A stretch of DNA of 64,000 nucleotides from Litomosoides sigmodontis (taxonomy: Eukaryota > Nematoda > Chromadorea > Rhabditida > Onchocercidae): the NCBI GenBank assembly GCA_963070105.1, contig OY718805.1, positions 7,980,001-8,044,000 of the forward strand, read 5' to 3'. Position numbers and translations under genes: made by a program. Of the stretch, positions 1-12,023 are shown in pieces; within the stretch, counting starts at the first letter, position 1, and every line of letters starts with the position of its first letter. The notes beneath the pieces were generated by a model, which saw only the letters and a list, made by a program, of their open reading frames with translations, was not told the DNA's origin and did no database searches.

Positions 1-131
1 TATTGTTTTTCGGACTTTTATAGGAAAATTTTTGTGAAATCATTCAGGTCTGTATTTTATTGGGGAAGAACCAGTGAAGTTGCTGAAATGTCAACGAGGC
101 CTCACTTTATTCTCATGTTGTCTTGTTTCAG

Positions 132-1042
<911 letters not shown>

Positions 1043-2872
1043 CTGTTAGGTTTCTCTTAATGATTTTATATAAATCGAATTGATGTTTTTTCTTTAATAA
1101 CAAAAGCACTTGTAATATCCACGTTCTTTTTTATTGGACATATGATTCTTAAAAATTGGATATTATTTCAAAATTTAGTGAAATGGTTCCTTTTTTGCTT
1201 ATGGTTTTTTTCCATTTTTTTTCGAGCTAATTCTAATTTTGGTGAAATACGAAGTCATTGCCTCATGAATGTTGCCTGCATAAAATAAAAATTTTTTAAA
1301 CCAATAATAATTGCATCTGTAATGCTGTAAATGGAATATTTTTTTAGTCCATTACTTTTGCTTCTAAATTTTCAATTCTGTTAATCGAAGTAACTTTCTT
1401 GAGTTGTGTTGTTAAATTTTTTTGTTGGTGAAACTATTTGTGATCTTACAATAAGATATAAATATTACTGTAAATTCATTTTTTTCCGGCAGATGGAAGG
1501 TATCCATTATATGCATTAAATAAAGCAAACACCGTTAATCTTGTGCATAAGATCCAAGGACCAGAAGACACTCGTATAATTTGAATATCGGTTAAATCCT
1601 GTAAGGTGAATATTTGTAGCAGATGAAAGTTTAAAATGCAATCAATGCTTTTACGCTACATGTTGGATCGTAAATTTACAAGCAGATGAAAGGGTGACAT
1701 TCAGTATTGCTGTAATAAATCACAGCGCTATGCCTCAAACACAATACAGACTAGAAATTTCTTTGAAACGAATAAATCAGTGGAAATCAATGAAACACAT
1801 AATACAATGTTCATAATCTCTAGCACTAGCTTATGTTTGGCTTTCGAACTTAAAAATCCCACTTGGAATTTCAATGATTTCACTTACAAGCTGAACTCCT
1901 AGCAACCGATACCGCCCAGGTCTTCGTATCTTCCAGCTACTAAATGAAATAACGGCTGGAAAATGAAATTTGAATGTGCTACCTGGATGAATTTTCTATT
2001 ACCGTAGTGGGAACAACCTGCTTAACTGTTTTGCAAACATCCATTTTGGAAATTAAATTGCACCTGTAGTTTGGCATAATATTTGGATATACTTCTATGA
2101 GTGAAGCTAAACAGCTACCATAGCGTCATAAATTCACAAATATTTGTTTATAAGCGATAATAGAATATACCAAAAAAGCTAATTACAATTAATTCTATTA
2201 AACAAAGAGAAGGCATTTGATTTATGCTGCTGCGTAACATTTAGTACTTGAAATTCAATTCGAGCAATGGTATTTTACTCAACGGTAATTACAATTATTC
2301 TCAAATATTTACTAATAGATATACTGAAGTAACAAGCCAAAAAGTGTGATGCCAATTTTGTTTGAAATTTATGAAATTGTAATTATCACTTTCGAAAATG
2401 AGCTCTAATATATTTGAGTAATTTCTAACGCATATTGCAAAATTCTTCACACTTCTTCCAAATTATTTAAAATTAATTTTGCAATATTTGAAAATAATGC
2501 ATATATATCGCACTGCACTTATAGCTTGCTTGGCTAAAAAGAAAATTTTTCTCCAAACATAAGCAATTTAGTCTGAATTAAATCAGCTGTGTAAATTTCA
2601 CAGTACGGGAAAAAAAAAATGTTTTTTTTTATCACACTTCTAAGCCTGAGCAATCAGAGCAATTTTCTTTCCATGTTAATTCGAAATTTAAAAACAAAAA
2701 AAAAAAAAAAAAAAAGAAAAACAAGAAGATGCATCTGCTCATTTGCACACTTAACGATCGTATATATAAGGACTCGAACGTGTACAACAGACAGATTCAC
2801 TTCTCCTTCCACTTACTTTTCCACTGACCACTTGAGGTAGCACTAACTCATTAGGCATTAGTACTACGATAA

Positions 2873-2923
2873 AAGCTAATAGGAAATTAGCAAAGGTTAA
2901 GCTAATAGGAAATTAGCAAAGGT
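2873..2923. repeat. 25-bp tandem duplication
   Basis: The unit beginning aagctaatagg and ending agcaaaggtt occurs twice head to tail, followed by a CTTC/TTCC-rich tract. It lies about 350 bases upstream of the ALT start codon, so it may sit in the promoter region. Confidence 0.85.
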
Positions 2924-2964
2924 TTCCTTCCTTCCTTCCTTCTTTCTTTTTTTTTTTAAATTCT

Positions 2965-3094
2965 CGTTTATCAGAATTTATGATAATCTTACGCAATTTA
3001 CGGTAGCACTTCTAGCTGCTTTTTTTTTTAAAAAAATTTTCATTTATCAGAATTTATGATAATCTTACGCAATTTACGGTAGCACTTCTAACTG
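2965..3094. repeat. direct repeat, about 53 bp with 76-bp period
   Basis: The block from tttatcagaatttatgat to tagcacttct is repeated almost exactly 76 bases further on (2968 and 3044), each copy preceded by a T/A-rich spacer. It ends about 175 bases upstream of the ALT start codon. Confidence 0.9.
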
Positions 3095-3267
3095 TTAAGC
3101 GTGTTATTGCTTAAAATTAATTTCCACATTTGTCCACTTAATAAGTGACAAATAGATGAAAGAGGACGAAATGCTTTTGTTTCACTCTTTAAAACAAGCA
3201 AACGTATGAATTCGTCGTGGATAATTTGTGAACTAATACACAAATAATTTTCTAGAAAAGAACAAAA

Positions 3268-4359
3268 ATGAACAAAGTTTTGATAATCTTTGGCTTAGTG
3301 ATCCTTCTCGTTACACCGCTTCGTGCACAGGAAGAAGACGAGGTAATATAACTGTAATTTAAAGTTTACAAATTTTTAGCTAAATAAATTATTGAATTGA
3401 AGAAAAAAGGATAAGAAATTAAATGAGAAGAAAGTGGAAAATTGAAAAGTTTGAATAACTAAGCCTAAGCTACTCACTTAAGACATTTGTAGCTTTTTTT
3501 TGTCCATTGAAAATAGCTATTCTAATTCTAAAATAGTTTTTTTTACCTAACCTGAAAGTAATTTCAGATGGACGATGACGAAGAATTTGATGGCGAAGAT
3601 GAGGGCAACGATGATAGTAGCAGTGAGGGTGGCGATGATGGCGGAGATGACAGCAACGACGGTGGCAGTAATGGCGGAGAAGATAGCGAATATGTTACTA
3701 AGGGCAAATTTGTTGAAACTGATGGCAAGTGAGTGGAGAAATTGAATTTTTAAAAAATAAAAATTAATTTGCAAAATATTTCAATTTAATTCTCAATTCA
3801 TCCATAAGCAAACTTTATTGCTTTTTTTTTCTCCCTTTTTGCCTCGTGATTTTCTTCACACGCTTTCTCATCCATTTGAATTTTTGAAATTTTAAAAAAA
3901 ATTTTTGCAACTAACTTTTAAAACATAGCAATTATTATTTGAATAAGGCAATTATGAAAGAAAGCCTTTTGCGAAGTGAATTTTACAACTATCTCCACCA
4001 ATGATAAATTCGGTTTCTTCAGGAAGAAGCAATGCAACTCGCACGAAGCTTGCTACGATCAACGTGAACCACAAGCTTGGTGCATCTTGAAAAAGGGCCA
4101 ATCATGGACGTAAATGTTAAATTATTTTTGCAAAAGGAAAAGTGCTAAATTGGAAATTTTAATGCTTTTACTACATTTTGCATGAGTAAGAAAGTTTTGA
4201 AATTTTCTTTTCAACAAATTAAACAATTTAAATTTCAGCAACAAAGGTTGCTTCTGCGAGGAAAAGATGAATTCATGCGTTATCGAACGGAAAAATGGCG
4301 GTAATTTGGAATATGCATACTGCGCACCTCAAGAAGGCTGGCAATGCTCATACGATTAA
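3268..4359 (+). CDS. alt: ALT (abundant larval transcript) family secreted protein
   Basis: Filarial larval secreted antigen family, abundant in infective L3 larvae in the species where it is studied. Four exons: 3268-3342, 3568-3728, 4023-4109 and 4239-4359 give 147 residues. Residues 1-20 form a signal peptide with hydrophobic core VLIIFGLVILLV. Residues 21-65 are a variable acidic stretch of Glu, Asp, Gly and Ser. The C-terminal half is the conserved domain: YVTKGKFVETDGKKKQC, then EACYDQREPQAWC, GCFC, CVIERKN and YCAPQ, with eight cysteines. All four parts are intact, with no frameshift. The start is the only ATG giving a signal peptide. Published work on relatives implies roles in larval establishment; nothing in the sequence fixes a biochemical activity. 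Only one copy is seen here. Confidence 0.95.
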
Positions 4360-4472
4360 AATTAGTCATCTGTTGACAATTAATTTTCTAAAATTTAAAT
4401 TTTCATTTCTAGCACTAGTCTCTTGTAACTTGGACAGCTAGCATTTTACGATGTTCGTTGTGCACATTGGTT

Positions 4473-4478
4473 TTTATT
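4473..4478 (-). terminator. putative polyadenylation signal (AATAAA, minus strand)
   Basis: The plus strand reads TTTATT, giving AATAAA on the minus strand about 105 bases past the stop of the small convergent gene. A plus-strand AATAAA at 4689-4694 is the nearest clear signal for the ALT gene. If both are used, the two transcripts overlap. Confidence 0.4.
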
Positions 4479-4584
4479 AAACAAAAATTTACCGCATCAT
4501 TTCGTACTTGTGTAAGCAAAACAAAATGAGCAATGCGCTGCAGCACAGGTCACTTGGTCATTTCAATCACGTAATACAATTCAC

Positions 4585-4921
4585 CTAATAATTCGGGTCA
4601 CTTGATAATTCACTCTTCTCAACGACAGCAATGAACACCAAGCTTTCACTTGCACCATTCAACTGCACCAGAAAAATTCAACTCTTTCAATAAAAAATAT
4701 TTACAACATCAATTGCAGTAAGTGAGAAAATAATTAAAATTTACAAGTCTCTTTCCCACAACAACCACTTCAGTGAATATTTTCCTTACGTGACCTGAAA
4801 GTAGTTCAAAAGTGTTGCAAGCGCTAACGTGACAAAACACTGGAATCCATTCGCCAGTTGCTGTTAAATGCTCTTCCACTCCTGAAATGGAAATGTCTTC
4901 ATCGTCGAATAAAAATGCCAT
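4585..4921 (-). CDS. small two-exon protein of unknown family
   Basis: Not recognised. Exon 1 (4921-4790) reads MAFLFDDEDISISGVEEH and continues to LLSGH, then a good donor CAC|GTAAGG. Exon 2 (4662-4585) follows a TTTCTGGTGCAG acceptor, stays in phase and ends SELSSDPNY, giving 69 residues. The product is acidic at its N-terminus, has two cysteines, no signal peptide and no membrane span. It faces the ALT gene tail to tail with about 225 bases between stops. Support is the matching splice phase, balanced codon use and a downstream AATAAA. It could instead be the last exons of a longer gene or a chance ORF. Confidence 0.35.
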
Positions 4922-6729
4922 TTGGATTTTTTTTTTTTTCAACGACTAGAAATGCGTACTAAATTTGAGACATAAAAAAAAGGAAATGAATAACTGAAAA
5001 TTAGTAGAAATATAAAACACGATGAAAATGACCAACAATTTTCACATGTAAGGATGTTGGCATTGAAATGCCTACAGATAACTGTAATCATTACATCTTC
5101 ATTCCTTCATTCTAAATTACTTACTTAATACCAACCGAGGCATGCATGCTTTCAATAACCTGTAAAAAATGACCTGTGAAAAAAAAACAGTTAAATAACC
5201 TGAAAGAACGTCTGTCACTTACTATCAAAGGGATAGGTTGCACTTTGCTTCTCATCTCTGTCAAACAATTAAATGCTTTTCACAAATTGTTTTTAAAATC
5301 ACAGTTATTAATTAAAAATGCAATTGTCGATAATACGTTTAATAGCAAGCGCTAATCACTTCCAAATCGAAAGTAACCTCAGCTATTATGATACTAGATC
5401 AGAGGTACAATTTTACCAGTTCCTTTGATTGCTTAATTTTAAAAATATTAATTAGATCAGAGTTACAAAGTTCAAAATTCATTACGACCAAGGTATGGTA
5501 GTATATGGTAATAATTACACTAAAGTAATAGAACTAGTTTACTTTTCATTCAATTAATATGTTAAAATTCGATGTCATTAATGAATGAAATTTTTAAATT
5601 GTAATTAGCATTAATTTAATTAACGTTTTCAGAATTTAGCAATTACAGTAATTGGTTTAATATTGCTGCAAACATGTAAATTCTGACGGTAAAACTCAAT
5701 GAAATCACAAAAACCATTTATTAATGTCAAGAGAAATTATTAGATGATACCTGAAATTAATCAGCAATCAATCATCATGCATCGGTATTAAATTGGACAG
5801 TTCGGTATCAAATTTTGATTTTCAATGAATACTCTCCAAACATGCCATATGCAAATTTCTCTCAGTGTTTATTTCATCGAAATTTACACTTAACTCTCCT
5901 GCAACTTTATTTATGACTTTAAAATACTTACTAAGTAATGTATTAGCTACATTGCAAGCTTGCTGAATAAATACGTGTATGTTCACGTTTACCTATTTTG
6001 CTATTAATTTTATAATTTGCAATAAATTTTATGCATTTGTCATCAATTTTAACAAAAAATCAAATAAATGATCGTTTCATTTTCATTTTAAACTTCACTG
6101 CTACGCCGATAAAAATTTCACAGAAGCATCACTGTGCCAGCACTATGATCCTCCTGTACAGTTGTAGCTAATCTCAGCAGATGGTGGATGTATTACGAAA
6201 GTAGTACAGAAGCTCTTAATTAACAGTTGCACAATTGGAAATGCTCAATCAAAAACTCCTCTCATATCTTAAATACTTGTAATTAATTTTTTTTTCAATT
6301 TTATGCTTTACACCATAATTGAATTCACTTCACTCATGCAAACAATTGCTATGCAAATTGAGTTTGCGATAAAGTATAATGATAAATTGCAATTGAAAAT
6401 TGAAATGAAAGAAAAAAAAGAAGCGAATGATATTACCTCCCACACTCGAAAGAATCATGCAGCACCATTGATAGCATTATTAAATAGCAATTTTCCACGA
6501 CAATTGCCCCGACGCGATTTCAACATCAAATTATAATTGCTCTCTGATTGATACTAATTAGCTGCTAATTTACAACTCTCTCTCTCTCTCTCTCTCCCTC
6601 TCTCTGCCTCATCATTCGCCACCTCATAATATGTTGGTTGCTCAGTAGCTTGTGCGCATCAAGCAACTAGCGCAAATTTTCCCCCAATATCGTCCGTACG
6701 TGAACAGGAAAGAAAAAGCGGTGAGTGAA
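4922..6729. other. intergenic, no gene seen
   Basis: AT-rich sequence without convincing exons. ORFs in it are short and have neither splice context nor family resemblance. A (CT)n run at 6577-6604 lies 125 bases before the receptor start codon. Confidence 0.6.
6577..6604. repeat. (CT)n pyrimidine tract
   Basis: Near-perfect CT repeats with one CCC interruption, upstream of the receptor gene. It could be a promoter pyrimidine tract or a simple microsatellite. Confidence 0.85.
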
Positions 6730-8679
6730 ATGCTAGTGGAACGTGTTCGTTGCTACTCCTGTACTACCACTATTGTACTGCTTCTCCTATTATCATTGAC
6801 CTGTGAAGCGATAAATGTAACAGATAACGATGATATCAGAGATGAGACACACAAAATTCAGCGATATACAGCAATTACACTTTTTACCATTTTCATCCTA
6901 TACGGTATTGCTATCAACACGCTACTTGTATTCGTACTGTACTGCAGCAAAGCGGACAATCACTACAGTCATCCGTTCATTTTGATCGCTACACAACTTA
7001 TTATTTGTAATTTTATGACATTTCTACCGCAACTGTTCGTCGTACTACCTAAGCTGCTACAAAGTGCAAATAGTCCAGACGGTTTGTTCGTTCATTGCTT
7101 GCATTTTCATTTGCGAATATTTCACTTTACGTTATAACGTGTCATCACGTTATACGGTAAATTAATTGAATAAAAAAAGTTTTCTTCAAAAAAATAATGA
7201 TGAACGAATACTTTGTCTTTTTCAACTCCATTACTAGTAATAGTTGTCAAATTTTAGCAAATTTCATATTACTTATTATAAAATTATGCAAAAAAAAAAT
7301 TTTCACCTTTTCATACTTTATATTTTATAGTTTACTAGTGAAACATTTTACTATTCCCTAAAAATTTTTCGTTTCACTTCAAATGACTAATTTGACAAAA
7401 AATTCCAGCGAATGCAATATCATCGATCAACGTCTTCCTAACATCCACCAATACAATTGCCATCTTTGCCATACTACACTTCTCGCTTCTCCTAACACTA
7501 AATCGCTTTATTGCACTAATTCTACCGAAATACAATATTCTCTTCGAGCACAGAAGGCTATACTTTCTCATTGCTTTTGTATGGCTAACAGTCATCGGTA
7601 CGTACAGTACTACTACTTCATTCATGTCACTTTCAACAACGAGTTAACAGTGCAAATAATTTCGCCTCCACCAGCTAATGAATGAATTTCTAAAGTGCTA
7701 AGCTAAAAAATGTTTTTTTTTTTAAAAAAAAAAACAAAAAGCTAAAACATTTTGAAATGCAAAAAAACTTTCATTGATTTTTGGCCAAATTTTTTAGCAA
7801 CTTACTCATGCCATACCTTTCAGCAATACAAACTACAGATTTGTACTACTGCGACCGACGATTTCATGCTCGAAATTTGAGATGGGTGAGAGATTGCACC
7901 AAATCACATGGAGCAGAGCAACTTTGGACAAGGTTTCTCTCTCTCTCTTTCCTCAATTGAAATTGAAATAAATTTTGGAAATTACTAACCTGTAATGTTT
8001 CCATCCTTTCACAGGTGATCATTGTCCTGTTGTATTTTAGGATTCGTTTTCTTTGGGCGCTAGCAGTACCTAATATAATGTTTGTTATGTATGTTGCAAT
8101 ATTCTACAGCATCCGTCGTAAACGCCAAAGTTTGTTCCGTTTAAAACTGTCTGCCTTTTCTTTTGCATAATAAAAATGGAAATGAAAAAAGTTAGTTTAC
8201 TTTTTCCTTGTAGTTGTTGGTCTTTCTACTGTCTTGCTCACTTCTAACATTACTTTTGCACATTTACTATTAGAACGTGCTAAATGTCGCAAATCTCATC
8301 TTCCATTTAAATGAGTCCATTTTCGAGTGCAAAAGTAATTTCAGGAATTACGACAACAAGTGAAACAATTACTGGAAATGAAACATACGCTGGAAGAGCG
8401 AAAGATACACGCGTTAATTACTACGAACGATCGATGCTCATTCAGGCTGCATGGAATTGCGGGACGTGGGCACTTGGAATTTCCATTATTAAATTTGTGC
8501 CACACAAACTTCCTATGATTTTTGGCAAGGGATTTGTTGTGCCAGCGAGAATTTTCGTAAATTGCTACCTAATTTCCATCTGCTCCGTACTACCTACCGT
8601 TCATTTCCTCTACAGTAGGCAATCACGTAACATTATAAAACATCGTTTGCAGGGCTGGCTGAAATTAACTGAAAAATAG
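6730..8679 (+). CDS. nematode 7TM chemoreceptor-like GPCR (Srx/Srsx-like), intact copy
   Basis: Five exons (6730-7081, 7409-7597, 7824-7932, 8041-8129, 8345-8679) splice in phase to 357 residues. Residues 10-30 look like a cleavable signal or membrane anchor, followed by an NVTD glycosylation site. Seven hydrophobic segments follow. TM3 ends in LLTLNRFIALILPKY, which resembles the NRF...P.KY signature of nematode srx-type receptors. A two-Cys loop between TM4 and TM5, the SMLIQAAW start of TM6 and TM7 ending HFLYSRQSR complete the fold. ATG 6730 gives the signal-like start. The upstream extension lacks an ATG. Ligand and G protein cannot be told from sequence. A degraded inverted copy lies at 10.7-13.0 kb. 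Confidence 0.82.
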
Positions 8680-9214
8680 CATCGCTAGTTGGAATACAAG
8701 CTACTTGAGATTAAATTGAATTCATTTAGGAATTTTGAAAATATGACAAAGTTATAGGCTTGTTTGTTAGCGTGGAATTACTTCACGCATACTTCTCATC
8801 TAAATATTAGAATATTAAATGAAAATAATATGATTGTTTTTTTTTAAATTTAACTGCATTTTCCTACCGAAATTTATCTGTTTTCGAAAAAAAAGTGTTA
8901 AGTCGAAGTTGTTATTTCCAAATTTCCAATGCATTAATTACGCTAAATAGTTTAATCTGCATGTTTAATTAAGTAAAAAATTAATTAATAAAAATTTATC
9001 GAACGTTTGATCGACACAAAAATTCGAAGTGACTCGTTTCACAATTTAACTCATCCAGTCGAGAAATTATGGACGATTGATGATTACCTGTAAGTGTTAT
9101 ACAATACCCACAGCTCTATCTATCTATCCGAAAATATGGACAATGACCATTTCGAATATCATCAGAAAACATTTTCACAATTATACTAAAGCTAAATACC
9201 GATCATAAAATCCA

Positions 9215-9440
9215 CCGGCGGACGTAATCTGTTACAGATACACATAATGTACACGTAATCTGTATATACAGCAGTCACGCAATCGGCAACAAATATGTTT
9301 CACGATCACGTAATCTGTGACACATATAGCATACATAAAACAGTCGCGCAATCTATCACCAATACATATTTGTATTTACGTGATTACGTGACCATCTTAA
9401 ACATATATGAAATGGTCACGTAATCTTTCGCAGACATATT
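9215..9440. repeat. degenerate minisatellite with CACGTAATCT core
   Basis: The core (T)CACG(T/C)AATCTGT recurs about six times at irregular spacing of roughly 25-50 bases. It alternates with CAGATACACATA-like and ACATATATG-like segments and has one inverted core near 9378-9391. It looks like an old, diverged tandem array. Confidence 0.7.
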
Positions 9441-9690
9441 TGTGAAAGATTATGTGCTTTCTTTTTGCAAAAAAATAAATAAATTTATTGTGCAATACAA
9501 ATATTTTCATAAGCATTGGAAGTTTATTCCGAGTTCACCACTTCAGTTACTTCCTGATATGTTAGTCATTCTGCGAGTGATAGCAGCAATTCAACAATTT
9601 TTGAATTTAAATTCGTTAACCTAACATGGAAGTTGAAGAGGAGCGTAGCACCACCAACAATTCATTGATTGATCAAGAGAGGGAGAGATT

Positions 9691-9812
<122 letters not shown>

Positions 9813-10946
9813 GATTTTACCCTCTACTCGATAGTTTCATTCACAGATGTAATCAACAACAAATCTACTAAGCTTCTCCCTCTTTCTCTCTCTCTCTCTC
9901 TCTCCCTCCCTTTCTCTACTAAGATTGCTGTCAGAGAGAAATGTTAGTTTCTGCTTAATTTTCCAACCTAAAACTACCTGTTTATCCTGAGGGACAACAA
10001 CAATGAATCGAACCGTGTACCTTCAGTCAATCATTCATACCGCTCTTCACTTCACTTCATCTCACTTCCTCTTCCCTCATCCTCATATCCCTCACTGATG
10101 TATTATGATCGAACAGTCTAGACAGTTAATTCCAGTCTAGGCACTTAATCTAGATCGTTAGAATAAAGAGAAAATGTTCGTTCATCTTCTTTTAAAAAAA
10201 AAAGAAAAAAACGGAACGTCAACTTTTACCTTTTTCATCGATCTTCTCTCTCAATTGAACTTTCGACAAATAATTAATTTGTGAATAAATAATGAGGAAT
10301 TAACATGCAAAGATCAGAAGGCTTCACGTAGAATTTTGTTAACATCAAACGTTGAATAAATTTTATTTAGCTTTTTTTCTTTCGCTTTTTAATTAATGTG
10401 GTTAAAATTTAATGGTAACTGATGCATACAGCTTAACATCACATTTCTTAAAAGTTAAAATTAACGCCATTCGTTTGATACTTTTTTTTGCAATAATAAA
10501 AAAATTTCCAATAAAATCAAACATTTATTTTATAATAATGAAATGAATTATTAATTAAGAAATCCTAAAGTAACATTAATAGATTAATAAATCAATTAGA
10601 ATCATTTTGTTTTAAATATACAATCCGATCAATTTTATGCTACACGTTGTGTGAAACTGCTACTTACGGTAATGCTCTACGTGTAGCAATACTCTCAATA
10701 GTAGCCGTCTGTTTTAATTTTCCACTTTTTAATTGCAACCAATCAGGTATTCGACTTCTTAAGACATCACGTGATTGCTTACTGTAAATGAAATGAACAG
10801 TAGGCAACATGGAGTAAATGACGAGTGCGTAGCAATTTTTGAAAATTTCCCACGCCTGAGCAACACGTTTACCTAAAATTTTCACTAAAATTTGTTGCGA
10901 AAAGTAAAAAACAATAATTGCTGTTTTCCATATGCCGCAATTCCCA

Positions 10947-11038
10947 GCATTGACCATTCATAACAAGCATTGACCATTTGAACGAGCATTGACCATTTGA
11001 ACGAGCATTGACCAGTTGAACGAGCATTGACCATTCAT
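10947..11038 (-). repeat. 19-bp tandem repeat inside pseudogene TM6
   Basis: On the minus strand the unit tggtcaatgctcgttcaaa is present about four times, the last diverged, exactly where the intact copy has a single SMLIQ coding segment. The added 77 bases are not a multiple of three and break the frame. Confidence 0.9.
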
Positions 11039-11482
11039 AATGATAGGTTGCTGCAGTATTCCTCTTAATTGCAGCATCAGAATCATTCGTAACATCTGAA
11101 CTTGTAATTCTTAGCTTAAAAAGAACTTAATTACTAAAATTTTCAGCTTAACAGAAGCTTAAGAGGAGGAGTAATTTCGAATTTCGAATAAATTTCATTA
11201 TAAATGTTGAAGATTAATGCAAAAATAAGAATGAATTAATTGTTTTGCTTTTACTACGTGAAAAAAAAGGAAAGAAAGAAAGAAAGAGGAATATAGAGGA
11301 AGACAGAGAGAGAGAGAGAGAGGGAGAGAAAAACAAGAAGCAATTTTAATTAGAACTAACTTCGACGTTTACGATGTATGCTGCAGAATATAATAATATA
11401 CAACACAAACATTATATTCAGTATGATCAATGCCCAAACAAAACAAAATCTAAAGTAATTGAAAAAATTTTGAATAAATTAT

Positions 11483-12023
11483 AGCCTTTATGAATAAAGA
11501 CACGTGTAGTTTAATAATTTAAAAATTTAGTCAAATTTAAATTGAAAAAAAAAGATAAAAATGGATGATAACCTTGTCTATCGTAAATTTTTTCCATTTG
11601 ATTTTGCACAATCTCTCAACCATTTCAAGCTCCAAGCATGAAATTTTCTAGTGCAAAAATACATATCCGTTGTTTGCCAAAAAAAAAACTACCTTCAATT
11701 ATCAATGAAAGTTTGAATTGAATTAGGTCAAATAACAAGTAAAATTATAAAAGATTTGGAAAATTTAAATTTTACAAAATAAAACAATAATTTAATAAAA
11801 ATTGCAATGACATAGCTGGCTGGCTGATCAATTCGCTTCTAAAGCACTCTGAATAGCCTTTTGCAAATTATTAGTAAATCTAAACGAAGTTGCTCCTCAC
11901 CAAATGCTTGAATGATATTTTATAGCTTTTATGAATAAAGACACGTGTAGTTTAATAATTTAAAAATTTAGTCAAATTTAAATTGAAAAAAAAAAAGATA
12001 AAAATGGATGATAACCTTGTTCA
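11483..12023. repeat. direct repeat of about 100 bp, 440 bp apart
   Basis: The block from tttatgaataaagacacgtg to ggatgataaccttgt occurs at 11488-11578 and again at 11929-12021, differing by a few bases and A-run length. It lies within introns of the receptor pseudogene, and the first copy abuts exon 3. Confidence 0.9.

Larger units (their letters stand above)
1043..3267. other. intergenic, MRPL50 to ALT gene
   Basis: No credible coding exon was found. The stretch holds the MRPL50 3' UTR, AATAAA signals near 1284 and 1517, a poly-A run near 2692-2715, and two tandem duplications close to the ALT gene that are listed separately. Confidence 0.7.

Noticed and set aside
8345..8460. Alternative frame in receptor exon 5 reading a helical ELRQQVKQLLEMKH-like peptide
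   Set aside because: The splice phase and the inverted copy both support the other frame (RITTTSE versus RITSSDV), so no frameshift is needed.
9215..9440. CRISPR-like array
   Set aside because: Spacing is irregular, the cores are diverged, and the setting is a nematode nuclear genome.
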